Translations under genes and position numbers: made by a program
Assembly (NCBI RefSeq): GCF_900114385.1
Contig: NZ_FOSW01000011.1
Coordinates: 1 to 64,000, forward strand
DNA from: Geodermatophilus ruber
GTDB lineage: Bacteria > Actinomycetota > Actinomycetes > Mycobacteriales > Geodermatophilaceae
Reading direction: 5' to 3'
DNA: 64,000 nt
In this document: positions 27,093-37,695 of the stretch, piece after piece
How positions within the stretch are numbered: position 1 is the first letter of the stretch
Layout: each line of letters opens with the position of its first letter
The notes under the pieces: model-generated
What the model was told of the DNA's origin: nothing
What the model saw: the letters and a program-made list of their open reading frames with translations, nothing else
The model's database searches: none

Positions 27093-27106
27093 GGGACCTT
27101 CGACTC
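27093..27106. promoter_or_regulatory. Candidate DevR box upstream of devR
   Basis: GGGACCTTCGACTC resembles the mycobacterial DosR box core GGGACTWWAGTCCC at 10 of 14 positions and lies 97 bases before the devR start. It overlaps the perfect palindrome GGTCCCGGGACC (27087-27098). The gap 26919-27202 otherwise shows nothing I can name. Confidence 0.35.
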
Positions 27107-27202
27107 TGCAAGGAAGGGTCCTCCGTCTGCCTAGCCTGTGCAGACCTGCCACCCGGCCGGCGGGTGGCACCCGTGGCCGCGCGCGCGGCGGAACGGAACG
27201 AG

Positions 27203-27883
27203 ATGGCTGTAAGCGACGGCGGCCGGTCCCCGATCCGGGTGTTCCTGCTCGACGACCACGAGGTCGTCCGGCGCGGGGTCGCCGACGTGCTGGAGAGCGA
27301 TCCCGGCATCAAGGTCGTCGGCGAGGCGAAGAACGCCGCCGAGGCGCTGGCCCGGATCCCCGCGCTGCGGCCGGACGTCGCGGTCCTCGACGTCCGGCTG
27401 CCGGACGGCGACGGCGTCTCGGTGTGCCGCGAGGTGCGGTCGAAGATGCCCGAGCTCAAGGTGATCATGCTGACCAGCTACAGCGACGACGAGGCCCTGT
27501 TCGAGGCGATCATGGCCGGCGCGTCGGGGTACCTGCTCAAGCAGATCCTCGGCCACGATCTGGTCAACGGCGTCCGGGCCGTCGCCGCCGGCGGCTCCCT
27601 GCTGGACCCCGCCGCCACCACCGCCGTGCTCGAGCGACTCCGCCGCGCCGCCGAGCCCGCCGGCCCGCTGGCCAAGCTCAGCGAGCAGGAGCGCACGGTG
27701 CTCGAGCTCATCGGCGAGGGGCTGACCAACCGGCAGATCGGCGAGCGGATGTTCCTGGCCGAGAAGACCGTGAAGAACTACGTCTCGCACCTGTTGGCCA
27801 AGCTCGGTCTCGAGCGGCGCACCCAGGCAGCGGTGCTCGCCACCGAGCTGCGCGGCGTCCCGCCGGCGCCCCGGCAGGGCTGA
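27203..27883 (+). CDS. devR: NarL/LuxR-type response regulator, DevR (DosR)-like
   Basis: 226 residues. Receiver domain with acidic pocket Asp17/Asp18 and phospho-acceptor Asp63 ([11 protein letters not shown]), then a LuxR helix-turn-helix. The output domain ([18 protein letters not shown], then [19 protein letters not shown]) is almost the wording of M. tuberculosis DevR. In mycobacteria DevR is phosphorylated by DevS/DosT under hypoxia, NO or CO and switches on the dormancy regulon. Here the sensor gene is convergent and the typical regulon members are next to it. ATG 27203 chosen over an upstream start because the receiver begins immediately after. Confidence 0.92.
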   Translation: MAVSDGGRSPIRVFLLDDHEVVRRGVADVLESDPGIKVVGEAKNAAEALARIPALRPDVAVLDVRLPDGDGVSVCREVRSKMPELKVIMLTSYSDDEALFEAIMAGASGYLLKQILGHDLVNGVRAVAAGGSLLDPAATTAVLERLRRAAEPAGPLAKLSEQERTVLELIGEGLTNRQIGERMFLAEKTVKNYVSHLLAKLGLERRTQAAVLATELRGVPPAPRQG

Positions 27884-27890
27884 CCCGAGG

Positions 27891-27939
27891 CCCTCTGCAG
27901 GGTCCCGCCGCGGGCCGGCGAGTGGCGGGGGGCAGAGGG
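27891..27939. terminator. Hairpin between convergent devR and devS genes
   Basis: CCCTCTGC (27891-27898) pairs with GCAGAGGG (27932-27939), with an inner CCCGCC/GGCGGG stem. It lies between the devR stop (27883) and devS stop (27948). Confidence 0.6.
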
Positions 27940-27947
27940 GTCCTCTC

Positions 27948-29675
<1,728 letters not shown>

Positions 29676-29781
29676 CTACCTCCTCCGTGCCGTCGAGGCT
29701 GCCACTCGGCATCGGGCAGGGGAAGGCATCGAGCGGTCCGGGTCCCCGTGCTCCTGCTTACCGGAACCGGACTGTCTGGTG

Positions 29782-30618
29782 CTACCGGAGGGCGGCCTCG
29801 AGCGCCGGGGCCTCGTGCGCCACCGGTCCGGTCGCCACGGGGACCAGCAGGACCGGGCAGCCGGCCACCGCGGTGACTGCGGTGGCCAGCACGGCGGCGC
29901 GCAGCGGCACCCGCCCGAGGACCAGGAGCTCCGCGGTCCGGGAGGCGGCCACGAGGGCGTCGTAGGGGAGCCCGTGGCGAACGTCCACCACGACCGGCAC
30001 GTCCGGGAGCTCGGCGCGCAGCGGGTCCAGGTACTGCTCCACGAGGTCCCGTTCGGCCGCGTCCACCGCCGGGTCGAAGCGGTCGTGCTCCGGCCCGCGG
30101 GCGGCTTCGGACCGCCGCACCCACGTGTGCAGGGCCCGCAGCGTCGTGTTCCGCAGGGCGGCCGCGGTGCCCGCCCCGGCGAGGACCGTGCCGCTCCCGG
30201 GCCCGCCGTCGACGCCGACGACGACCCCCGAGCCGGCGGCCGGCCGGTGGGCCAGCACCGGGCAGGCCGCCCACCGGATCAGCGCGGCCGGGACGCGGCC
30301 CACCCGGCCGGGCACGGCGACGACGACGAGCGTCGCCGAGCGCGACTCGTCGGTCATGACCAGGGAGGCCGGGCCGTAGCGCAGCGCGGCCTGCACCGCC
30401 CCGTCGGGCCGCTCCGGCGCGAGCGCGCGGAGCAACTGCTCCAGCTCCGCCGCGGCCCGATCGCCGTGGGCGGCCTCCGGTGCGGGCACGGCCCGCACGA
30501 GGCGGAGCGGCAGCCCGCGGGCGGCGGCCTCCGCGGCGGCCGCGTGCGCGGCGGCGGCCGCCTCGGACGTCCCGTCCACCCCCACGACGACGGGGTGGGA
30601 CCGGCTGATCACAACCAC
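29782..30618 (-). CDS. Double-domain universal stress protein (UspA family)
   Basis: 278 residues made of two Usp domains. Each begins with a VVVGVDG strand (about residues 8 and 140) and ends with an xxCPVLxxP strand. The ATP-binding GxxxxS/T glycine loop is degenerate in both halves (PGRVGRVPAALIRWAACP and GRVPLRAAVLATAVTAVAGCP), so nucleotide binding is uncertain. Tandem Usp proteins are a signature of the mycobacterial DosR regulon. The GTG at 30618 overlaps the nitroreductase gene by ten bases. Confidence 0.85.
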   Translation of the reverse strand: MVVISRSHPVVVGVDGTSEAAAAAHAAAAEAAARGLPLRLVRAVPAPEAAHGDRAAAELEQLLRALAPERPDGAVQAALRYGPASLVMTDESRSATLVVVAVPGRVGRVPAALIRWAACPVLAHRPAAGSGVVVGVDGGPGSGTVLAGAGTAAALRNTTLRALHTWVRRSEAARGPEHDRFDPAVDAAERDLVEQYLDPLRAELPDVPVVVDVRHGLPYDALVAASRTAELLVLGRVPLRAAVLATAVTAVAGCPVLLVPVATGPVAHEAPALEAALR

Positions 30619-31754
30619 GTCGTCCCCCCGCGGCCGTCGGAGACGGGGTGGGAGTGCACCGGCTCGAGGAGCCGGTGCCGGGGCGGTGGCGGGGACGGCG
30701 GGCACGGCGGGGGGCCGGTGGGCGGTGCGGCCGGCCGGTTGCTGTTGCGCACCACGTCCTCCCGTCGCCGGCGCGACGCCGGCGCGGTGGGCTCCGCGTG
30801 CCCGATGAGCAGCAGCAGCTGCGGGTGCGCGGCCCAGGCCAGCGCCGAACGCAGCTGCATGCGGGTCAGCGGGATCTCCAGCGCCTGCGGAACCGGGCTG
30901 GCGACCCAGCCGCGCGCGGTCAGCTCCAGCAGGACGTGCTCGAGCGCCTCGCCGACCCGCAGCCACGCCTGCGGGTCGTCGCTGGTGGTGGTGAGCAGCA
31001 CGATCGTCTGCCCCGGACCGGTCACCGGATCGCAGGGCAGCGGCCGGCCGCTGTCGTGCGCCACCGCTGCGGTGAGCACCCCGTCGTCGGCCGGGCGCGA
31101 CCGCGTCGTCCAGTGCCGCACCTCGGCGCGGACGACGGGGTCGTCGTGCAGGATCCTCCCGGCCTCGTCGGCCAGGCGGGCGACCAGCCGGCGGTGGTGG
31201 GCACGGCGCACCGGCACCAGCTCGACGTCGGCGCGCGCGGAGACCTCGGTCAGGCGCGCGAGCACGTCCCCCGGCAGCGGACCGCAGGTGCGGCCGCGGC
31301 GGCTGGCGCGGCGCCGGTCGATCAGCGGTTCGAGGTCGCCCAGGGCGGTGTCCGCGGGGCCGGGCACCGGGCGGACGACGGCGAGCAGGTCCGGGTCGGC
31401 GCGCCGCGGCGAGCGGTCCACCTCCACGGCGAAGTCGCGCGCCGCGAGCGCGATCCGCAGGTCGAACACTGCCGCACCGAGGCTCATCACGAGTTCGCGG
31501 CCGAGCGGGTCGAGGGCGGTGAGCTGCCGGGTGCGGTCGGCGCGGACCTCGATGCCCTCGGGGTGCAGCACCAGCAGCCACGGTTGCGTGTTGTGCACCG
31601 ACGGCGCGAGCAGCGCCCGGTCCACGGCGTCCTCCATCGCCTCCCAGCGGGCGGCGACGGCCACCGCGTCCGGTCCGGCCGCGGGCGGTGCCCCCGGCTC
31701 GGCCCCGGTGGGATCGCCGGGCGGTGAGGACGGGGACCCGGGCGGCTGGGACAT
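30609..31754 (-). CDS. Acg-family nitroreductase-like protein
   Basis: 381 residues. The pattern LLAPSVHNTQPWLLVLHPEGIEV, a mid-protein RRRASRRGR and LTRMQLRSALAW..HPQLLLLIGHAEP near the C-terminus match the Acg (Rv2032/Rv3131) flavin-binding proteins of the DosR regulon. Members may bind FMN with a lid, and enzymatic nitroreduction is not established for many. A Pro/Ser/Gly-rich N-terminus and a His/Pro-rich C-terminal tail flank the core. GAGGGAG lies five bases before the ATG. First gene of the run leading to usp and devS. Confidence 0.85.
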   Translation of the reverse strand: MSQPPGSPSSPPGDPTGAEPGAPPAAGPDAVAVAARWEAMEDAVDRALLAPSVHNTQPWLLVLHPEGIEVRADRTRQLTALDPLGRELVMSLGAAVFDLRIALAARDFAVEVDRSPRRADPDLLAVVRPVPGPADTALGDLEPLIDRRRASRRGRTCGPLPGDVLARLTEVSARADVELVPVRRAHHRRLVARLADEAGRILHDDPVVRAEVRHWTTRSRPADDGVLTAAVAHDSGRPLPCDPVTGPGQTIVLLTTTSDDPQAWLRVGEALEHVLLELTARGWVASPVPQALEIPLTRMQLRSALAWAAHPQLLLLIGHAEPTAPASRRRREDVVRNSNRPAAPPTGPPPCPPSPPPPRHRLLEPVHSHPVSDGRGGTTWL

Positions 31755-31838
31755 GGGTGCTCCCTCGGGAATGCCGGTGCCCTGCCAGCATCGGTCGCAG
31801 GTCCGGGCAACGGTGGGAGCCGGGAGTCCCGCCGGCCA

Positions 31839-31852
31839 GCGACCAACGTCCC
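31839..31852. promoter_or_regulatory. Candidate DevR box in divergent nitroreductase/dehydrogenase promoter
   Basis: GCGACCAACGTCCC matches the DosR core GGGACTWWAGTCCC at 11 of 14 positions. It is 84 bases upstream of the nitroreductase ATG and 132 bases upstream of the dehydrogenase start, so it could serve both. Confidence 0.4.
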
Positions 31853-31984
31853 GCCCCGGCGGGACGCCGAGCCGGTGCCGGGGGACGGCGGGGCCGCCAT
31901 CATGGAGACCGTGCCCGGTCGGCCGCACCGGGAGAGGGCGGGAGCAGTCATGGGGACCGCACCGACCGGCGCACGGGGCTGAGC

Positions 31985-32983
31985 GTGCACGCCTGGGTCG
32001 TGGAGCGGCCGGGGCCGGTCGACACCGGGCCGCTGCGCCGGGTGGTGCGGCCGCTGCCCGAGCCGGGGCCGGGCCAGGTGCGCGTCGACGTCGTCTGCTG
32101 CGGCGTCTGCCGCACCGATCTGCACCTGGCCGAGGGGGACCTGCCGCCGCATCACCCGTCCGTCGTCCCCGGGCACGAGGTGGTCGGCCGGGTGGCGGCC
32201 TGCGGGCCGGGCGTGACCCGGTTCGCGGTGGGGGAGCGCGTGGGGGTGGCCTGGCTGGGCCGCACCGACGGCACCTGCCGGTTCTGCCGCCGGGGGGCGG
32301 AGAACCTCTGCACCGCACCGGTGTTCACCGGCTGGGACGTCGACGGCGGCTACGCCGAGGCCTGCCTGGCCGACGAGCGGTTCGCCTACCGGCTGCCCGA
32401 CGGCGTCGACGACGAGCGGGCGGCGCCGCTGCTGTGCGCCGGGATCATCGGCTACCGCGCGCTGCGGCTGGCCGCGGTGCCCCCGGGCGGGCGGCTGGGA
32501 ATCTACGGCTTCGGGGCCAGCGCGCACCTGACCGCCCAGGTGGCCCTGGCCCAGGGGATGCGCGTGCACGTCTTCACCCGCGGCGAGCGCAATCGCGAGC
32601 TGGCCCGCGGGCTCGGTGTCGACTCCGTCGGGCTGGCGGCCGATCACGCACCCGAGCCGCTGGACGGCGCGGTGCTGTTCGCCCCCGCCGGCGAGCTCGT
32701 GCCGGTGGCGCTGTGGGCGCTGGACCGCGGCGGCACGCTGGCCGTCGCCGGCATCTGGCTCTCGCCGATCCCCGGCCTGGACTACGCCACCCAGCTGTTC
32801 GAGGAGCGGCGGCTGCGCAGCGTCACCGCCAACACCCGCCGCGACGGGGAGGAGTTCCTCCGCCTGGCCGAGCGGCTCGGCGTGCGCGCCACGACCGTCG
32901 GCTACCCGATGGACGAAGCCCCGCGCGCGTTGGCCGACCTCGCGCACGGCCGCTTCGCCGGCGCCGCGGTCCTGCGCACCTGA
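31985..32983 (+). CDS. Zinc-dependent alcohol dehydrogenase family protein
   Basis: 332 residues. Zinc-site Cys in CCGVCRTDLHL, GHEVVGRV motif, structural-zinc cysteines in GTCRFCRRGAENLC, and a Rossmann stretch GIYGFGASAHLTAQVAL. The GTG at 31985 gives the usual VHAWVVERPGP start, but the ribosome site is weak. Divergent from the nitroreductase gene inside the dormancy island, so it may recycle NAD(H) or act on aldehydes under low oxygen; role inferred. Confidence 0.85.
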   Translation: MHAWVVERPGPVDTGPLRRVVRPLPEPGPGQVRVDVVCCGVCRTDLHLAEGDLPPHHPSVVPGHEVVGRVAACGPGVTRFAVGERVGVAWLGRTDGTCRFCRRGAENLCTAPVFTGWDVDGGYAEACLADERFAYRLPDGVDDERAAPLLCAGIIGYRALRLAAVPPGGRLGIYGFGASAHLTAQVALAQGMRVHVFTRGERNRELARGLGVDSVGLAADHAPEPLDGAVLFAPAGELVPVALWALDRGGTLAVAGIWLSPIPGLDYATQLFEERRLRSVTANTRRDGEEFLRLAERLGVRATTVGYPMDEAPRALADLAHGRFAGAAVLRT

Positions 32984-33021
32984 GCCACCCACCCGCCCCC
33001 GGCCGTCGGGGCCGGCGGTGC

Positions 33022-33615
33022 TCAGCGCACGCGGCGGGCCCACACCGGTTCGACGGCGGCCCACTCCCGCGCCCACCGGCGGCGCCGCTGACGGTCGAGC
33101 AGCCAGCACAGCGCCAGGTGCGCGGCGGAGCCGGCGATCAGCATCCCCACCCACGCGAGGCCGCCCAGCACGACGGCGTTCTGGGTCGCCTGCTCAGCGG
33201 TCAGCGGCGGTGTGGTGACCTTCCCGTCGGGGGTCAGCCAGACCGGCACGGTCCCCCCGGCCCGGGAGCCGACCTGCGCGGGGACGGTGCCCTCGCCGGG
33301 GGTCCCGTCGGGAGCCGTCCACCGGGCGGGCGTGGGCGGCCGGTAGTCGGGCTCGCTGCCGACCAGCACGGGCGCGTCGGCGGTGAGGACCGCCGTCGTC
33401 CGGACCCGCTCGGGCTGCTGGTCCACGGAGGCCAGCAGGTCGCTGCGGACGACGGTGCCGACGGTGAGGGCGAGGGGCAGCGAGAGCAGGACGAGGGCGA
33501 GCAGCAGCAGGCGGGCGGCGAACTGGACCCGGTCGGAGCCGCGCTTGAGGGGGCCGTTGCCCAGGGTGAACCGGCGGAGGGCACAGCGGACGGTGCTCGT
33601 GGCGGAGGCGGCCAC
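33022..33615 (-). CDS. Rv1733c-like membrane protein
   Basis: 197 residues with two membrane segments (about residues 32-54 and 148-172) flanking a Thr/Pro-rich, probably extracytoplasmic domain. The start LGNGPLKRGSDRVQFAARLL parallels the RNPLVRGTDR..MLL start of M. tuberculosis Rv1733c, a DosR-regulon antigen. The GTG at 33615 has an AGGAGA site five bases away. Function of the family is unknown. Confidence 0.8.
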   Translation of the reverse strand: MAASATSTVRCALRRFTLGNGPLKRGSDRVQFAARLLLLALVLLSLPLALTVGTVVRSDLLASVDQQPERVRTTAVLTADAPVLVGSEPDYRPPTPARWTAPDGTPGEGTVPAQVGSRAGGTVPVWLTPDGKVTTPPLTAEQATQNAVVLGGLAWVGMLIAGSAAHLALCWLLDRQRRRRWAREWAAVEPVWARRVR

Positions 33616-33679
33616 GATGATCTCCTCTCCCCGTCTCCTCTCCCGTCCTCTCGCCGGAGGAACCGGGCACCCCGGGCTC

Positions 33680-33693
33680 AGGACCTCCGGCCC
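33680..33693. promoter_or_regulatory. Candidate DevR box between Rv1733c-like and SHOCT genes
   Basis: AGGACCTCCGGCCC, a weak copy of the GGGACCwwcGgCCC pattern also seen at 31839 and 34459, in the 169-bp divergent gap. A further GGGAC-GTCCC pair occurs near 33747-33757 with shortened spacing. Confidence 0.25.
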
Positions 33694-33784
33694 GGCGGGG
33701 CCGGCCGGAGGTCGGTGTCTGAACCCGCGGGTCGTGCCGAGGCTGGGACCGTCCCGTGCCCGGCCGGGGAGGGGAGGTCCGGCG

Positions 33785-34087
33785 ATGCACGACGAGTGGG
33801 AGATGGACTGGGACTCGGACTGGGGGTGGGGCTGGGCGTTCTGGCTGCTCCTGCTCGTCGGGGCGGTGCTGCTGCTGGTCGTCGTGACCGCCCGCTTTCT
33901 CAGCGGCCCGGCCCGGGGGCGGCAGCGCACCGGGACTCCGATGGGCAGCGTCGGGCCGCCAGCACCCGCCGCGGCGGCGCCGGCGCACGGCCGGGCCCGC
34001 GAGATCCTCGACGAGCGCTACGCCCGGGGTGAGATCAGCACCGAGGAGTACCGCGAGCGCCGGCGGGGCCTGATGGAACCGGGCTAG
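33785..34087 (+). CDS. Small SHOCT-domain membrane protein
   Basis: 100 residues: acidic/Trp-rich N-terminus, one transmembrane helix (about 18-40), a Pro/Ala linker and a C-terminal SHOCT motif (AREILDERYARGEISTEEYRERR). SHOCT is a short oligomerisation domain common in actinobacterial membrane proteins. GGAGG lies before the ATG. In this island it is probably part of the stress response; no activity is known. Confidence 0.85.
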   Translation: MHDEWEMDWDSDWGWGWAFWLLLLVGAVLLLVVVTARFLSGPARGRQRTGTPMGSVGPPAPAAAAPAHGRAREILDERYARGEISTEEYRERRRGLMEPG

Positions 34088-34102
34088 GCGGGCGGCCGGG
34101 GG

Positions 34103-34372
34103 TCACATCACCAGGTGCGCGGGGGCGCCGCTGTTCTGCTCGATGTCGTCCGTCGCGGTCCCGAGCAGCCGCCGGCTGAGGTCCGACAGCGCCCGGGCGG
34201 CGGCGATCTCGTCGCCGATGTCCGGGACGTCCTTGTCCACGGGGTTCAGCCGCGCGAAGCCGAGACCGGCGATCTCGTCGTTCTTCCCGGTGTGCAGCTT
34301 GGCCACCGCACGGGTGTGCCCGTCGTGCTCGCTGATCTCGATCGTGACGGTCCAGTTCTTCGTCGCGTCCAC
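34103..34372 (-). CDS. DUF1876 protein, Rv1738/Rv2632c-like
   Basis: 89 residues beginning at a GTG (34372) with a GGGGGA site. The wording TVTIEISEHDGHTRAVAKL, GLGFARLNPVDKDVPDIGDEIAAARALSDL is that of the DUF1876 family, whose mycobacterial members Rv1738 and Rv2632c are small proteins induced in dormancy (Rv1738 resembles ribosome hibernation factors in fold). A candidate DevR box is 87 bases upstream. Convergent with the SHOCT gene, 15 bases apart. Confidence 0.88.
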   Translation of the reverse strand: MDATKNWTVTIEISEHDGHTRAVAKLHTGKNDEIAGLGFARLNPVDKDVPDIGDEIAAARALSDLSRRLLGTATDDIEQNSGAPAHLVM

Positions 34373-34458
34373 GGAATCCCCCTGCCGGTCGACGCTCGAT
34401 GTCGCCGGCTCTCTCCGGCCACCACACCAGGAAACGCGGTCCGAGGGCGGTACCGGGA

Positions 34459-34472
34459 GGGACTTCGGGCCC
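34459..34472. promoter_or_regulatory. Candidate DevR box upstream of the DUF1876 gene
   Basis: GGGACTTCGGGCCC matches the DosR core at 11 of 14 positions in the 222-bp gap upstream of the GTG at 34372. Confidence 0.4.
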
Positions 34473-34594
34473 CGGTGCCCGCGGCGTCCGGCGGCCGGGC
34501 CGCTCCGGGGACCCGATCGCCGTCCCCCGGAGCGGCACACCCCGGTCGCGCGCTGCCGGGCCTCGCGGGGCCGCGCCGCGCGACGCCTTCGGCC

Positions 34595-35191
34595 CTACGC
34601 CCAGCCGAGCACGGCGGCGCCGACGCCGACGTGCAGCACCGAGCCCGGCACCACCCCGACCGCCGTCCCCAGCGCGTAGGGCGCCAGCCGCACCCCGGTC
34701 AGGCCGGCCGCGTAGGTCACCGCCACGAACGGCAGCGGGGTGATCCGGGCGGTGAGGACGGCGAGGAAGCCGCGGTCGCGCAGCAGCCGGTCGGCCCGGG
34801 CCAGCAGGGGCCGCCGGCTGATGACCGGTCCGGCCAGGCGGGCCACCGCCTCGCGGCCGAGGGCCCGGCTGAGCCCGAACCCGACCAGCCCGCCCAGCAG
34901 GCCGCCGGCCACGGCGACGGTCAGCCCGGCGGTGAACCCGACGGCCGCACCCAGCAGCAGCGCGACCGCCGTCCGCGGCACCGGCGTGAGCGAGGCCAGC
35001 GCCACCCCGAGGACGAGGGCCAGCCAGCCGCCGGGCCCGGCCGCGTCGAGCCGGTCGCGCAGCAGCGAGACGGTCGGCCGGTCGACGGTGAGCGCCAGGA
35101 CGACGGCCAGCACGAGCACGCCGCCGAGGGCGGCCAGGCGCCACCGCGCCCGCCCGGCGGGCGCGGCCGGCCCCGCCGCCTCCTCGCGCAC
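34595..35191 (-). CDS. TVP38/TMEM64 (VTT domain) membrane protein
   Basis: 198-residue inner membrane protein with about five hydrophobic segments. TPVPRTAVALLLGAAVGF, SRALGREAVARL and RITPLPFVAVTYAAGLTGV are the VTT/DedA-like blocks. Members are linked to lipid or small-molecule transport, with no settled substrate. The GTG start is four bases downstream of the RNase J stop, so it is in an operon with it. Confidence 0.88.
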   Translation of the reverse strand: MREEAAGPAAPAGRARWRLAALGGVLVLAVVLALTVDRPTVSLLRDRLDAAGPGGWLALVLGVALASLTPVPRTAVALLLGAAVGFTAGLTVAVAGGLLGGLVGFGLSRALGREAVARLAGPVISRRPLLARADRLLRDRGFLAVLTARITPLPFVAVTYAAGLTGVRLAPYALGTAVGVVPGSVLHVGVGAAVLGWA

Positions 35192-35195
35192 CGGG

Positions 35196-36881
35196 TCAGG
35201 CGTCCACGACGATCGGGATGATCATCGGGCTGCGCCGGTAGGTCTTGTTCGCCCACGTGCCGACGGCGCGGGCGATGAGCTGCTCGAGCTGCACCGCGCC
35301 GCCGACGCCCTCCTCGGCCGCCTTGGCCAGCGCCTTCTCGATCAGCGGGACGACGTCTTCGAAGGTGGCTTCGTCGTGCACGAAGCCGCGGGCGAGGAAG
35401 TCCGGCTCCTCGGCCAGCAGGCCGGTGTCGGCGTCGACGATCGCCACCACGGAGATGACGCCCTCGTTGGCCAGCGTCCGCCGGTCCCGCAGGTGCGCCT
35501 CGGTGGCTCCGCCGACGGTCATGCCGTCGACGTAGACGTTGCCCGCGGGCACCTTGCCGGTGATCCGCACCCGGCCGTCGACCAGGTCGACCACGACGCC
35601 GTCCTCGGCGATGACCACGCCGCGCGGGTGCACGCCGGTGCGCACGGCGATGTCGGCATTGGCCTTCAGGTGCCGCCACTCGCCGTGCACCGGCAGCACG
35701 TTGCGGGGCCGCACGACGTTGTAGCAGTAGGCCAGCTCCCCGGCGCTGGCGTGGCCGGAGACGTGCACCTTGGCGTTGCCCTTGTGGACGACGTTCGCGC
35801 CCCACCGGGTCAGCTCGTTGATCACCCGGTAGACCGCGTTCTCGTTGCCCGGGATGAGCGAGCTGGCCAGCAGCACCGTGTCGCCCTCGGTGATCCGGAT
35901 GACGTGGTCGCGGTTGGCCATCCGCGACAGCGCCGCCATCGGCTCGCCCTGGGAGCCGGTGCAGACCAGGCAGACCCGGTCCGCCGGCAGCTTCTCCAGC
36001 GCCTTCATGTCGACCAGGAGCCCCGGGGGCACGGTCAGGTAGCCGAGCTCCTGGGCGATGCCCATGTTGCGGACCATCGACCGGCCGACGAAGGCCACCT
36101 TGCGGCCGTGCGCGTGCGCGACGTCGAGGATCTGCTGGATCCGGTGCACGTGGCTGGCGAAGCTGGAGACGATCACCCGCCGCGGCGCGGTGCGGAACAC
36201 CGTCTCGATCGCCGGCACCAGCTCGCCCTCGGAGGTGGTGAACCCGGGCACCTCGGCGTTGGTCGAGTCGGTGAGGAACAGATCCACGCCCTCCTCGCCG
36301 AGCCGGGCGAACGCGCGCAGGTCGGTGATCCGCCCGTCGAGGGGGAACTGGTCCATCTTGAAGTCGCCGGTGTGCAGCACCAGCCCCGCGGCGGTGCGGA
36401 TCGCCACGGCCAGGCTGTCGGGGATGGAGTGGTTGACCGCGACGAACTCGCAGTCGAAGGGCCCGAACGCCAGCTCGTCGCCCTCGCTCACCTCGACCTT
36501 CACCGGCCGGATCCGGTGCTCCTTGAGCTTGGCGTCGATGAACGCCAGGGTCAGCTTCGAGCCGACCAGCGGGATGTCGGGGCGCTCGCGCAGCAGGTAG
36601 GGGACGCCGCCGATGTGGTCCTCGTGGCCGTGGGTGAGCACGATCGCCTCGACGTCGTCGAGCCGGTCCCGGATCGAGGTGAAGTCCGGGAGGATCACGT
36701 CGACCCCGGGCTGGTGCTCCTCGGGGAACAGCACGCCGCAGTCGACGATCAGCAGCCGGCCCGCGTGCTCGAAGACGGTCATGTTGCGGCCGATCTCCCC
36801 GAGGCCGCCGAGGGCGACCACTCGCAGGCCGCCGGCGGGGAGCGGCGGGGGCGTGCGGAGTTCGGGGTGTGCGTGGCTCAT
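35196..36881 (-). CDS. rnj: Ribonuclease J
   Basis: 561 residues. Metallo-beta-lactamase/beta-CASP ribonuclease with 5'-3' exo- and endonuclease activity in RNA decay and rRNA maturation. N-terminal LGGLGEIGRNM, metal motif HGHEDHIGG near residue 85, LHTGDFKMD, TDSTNAEVPGFT, and the beta-CASP blocks SSFASHVHRIQQ and HVSGHAS are all present, with a C-terminal dimerisation domain. A TAGCGT element lies exactly seven bases before the ATG, suggesting a leaderless transcript. Confidence 0.95.
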   Translation of the reverse strand: MSHAHPELRTPPPLPAGGLRVVALGGLGEIGRNMTVFEHAGRLLIVDCGVLFPEEHQPGVDVILPDFTSIRDRLDDVEAIVLTHGHEDHIGGVPYLLRERPDIPLVGSKLTLAFIDAKLKEHRIRPVKVEVSEGDELAFGPFDCEFVAVNHSIPDSLAVAIRTAAGLVLHTGDFKMDQFPLDGRITDLRAFARLGEEGVDLFLTDSTNAEVPGFTTSEGELVPAIETVFRTAPRRVIVSSFASHVHRIQQILDVAHAHGRKVAFVGRSMVRNMGIAQELGYLTVPPGLLVDMKALEKLPADRVCLVCTGSQGEPMAALSRMANRDHVIRITEGDTVLLASSLIPGNENAVYRVINELTRWGANVVHKGNAKVHVSGHASAGELAYCYNVVRPRNVLPVHGEWRHLKANADIAVRTGVHPRGVVIAEDGVVVDLVDGRVRITGKVPAGNVYVDGMTVGGATEAHLRDRRTLANEGVISVVAIVDADTGLLAEEPDFLARGFVHDEATFEDVVPLIEKALAKAAEEGVGGAVQLEQLIARAVGTWANKTYRRSPMIIPIVVDA

Positions 36882-36888
36882 GCGGAGT

Positions 36889-36894
36889 ACGCTA
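36889..36894 (-). promoter_or_regulatory. -10 element, probable leaderless promoter of rnj
   Basis: Minus-strand TAGCGT separated by seven bases from the rnj ATG, the spacing expected when transcription begins at or next to the start codon. No ribosome site is visible. The rest of the 36882-37146 gap shows no gene. Confidence 0.5.
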
Positions 36895-37146
36895 CGGCGC
36901 ACCCGCGAGGGCCCTGGTAGGCCCGCCGTCAGCGGGCGGCCAGCTCCCGGTCCGGAGCGGCCGGCTGCCCGGCGTCCCGGCGACCGTCGCGCCGGTGGGG
37001 GCGATCCGCTCCCGCGGGTAGGGGGATCTGCCCGCGGGCGTGCCGCACCGACTCGACGAAGCGTCCGAGCCGCCCCGACGGGCCCGCGTCCGGTGAACCG
37101 GAACCCCATCGGTCGAGCCCGGGGGCGGCCTGAGCAGGATGAACCC

Positions 37147-37683
37147 ATGGCATCCGACTGGCCCGTCCGGGACGCGACCGGCGACGACGCGCAGCGCTGC
37201 CAGGAGATCTACACCCCGTACGTCCGGGACACGGCGATCTCCTTCGAGACCGAGCCGCCGACCACGGCGCAGATGGCCGACCGCATCGAGGCCGCGCTGC
37301 GCGACCACGCCTGGGTGGTGCTGGAGGACGGCGGCCGGGTCGCCGGCTACGCCTACGGCGCGCCGTTCATGGTGCGCGCCGCCTACCGGTGGTCGGTCTC
37401 CGTCAGCGTCTACACCGAACCCGGACGGCGTCGGCCCGGCGCGGGTCGGGCGCTCTACACGGCGCTGTTCGACCGGCTGGCCGCCCGCGGCTTCCGCATG
37501 GCCTTCGCCGGCATCGTGCTGCCCAACGAGGCCAGTGCCGCCCTGCACCGCGCGCTCGGCTTCGAACCGGCCGGTACCTACCGGCGGGTGGGCTGGAAGC
37601 TGGGCCGCTGGCACGACGTCGCCTGGAGCCAGCGCCCCCTCGGGGACCACGCTGACACGGCCCCACCCGATCCGCCGCACTGA
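37147..37683 (+). CDS. GNAT acetyltransferase, phosphinothricin acetyltransferase-like
   Basis: 178 residues of the Pat/Bar/MddA type, which acetylate phosphinothricin, methionine sulfoximine or related amino acids. VRDATGDDAQRCQEIYTPYV, TAISFETEPPT and the acetyl-CoA loop RRRPGAGRALYTAL followed by GIVLPNEASAALHRALGFEPAGTYRRVGWKLGRW fit the family. The natural substrate is not known. Confidence 0.88.
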   Translation: MASDWPVRDATGDDAQRCQEIYTPYVRDTAISFETEPPTTAQMADRIEAALRDHAWVVLEDGGRVAGYAYGAPFMVRAAYRWSVSVSVYTEPGRRRPGAGRALYTALFDRLAARGFRMAFAGIVLPNEASAALHRALGFEPAGTYRRVGWKLGRWHDVAWSQRPLGDHADTAPPDPPH

Positions 37684-37695
37684 GGGAGCCGAGGC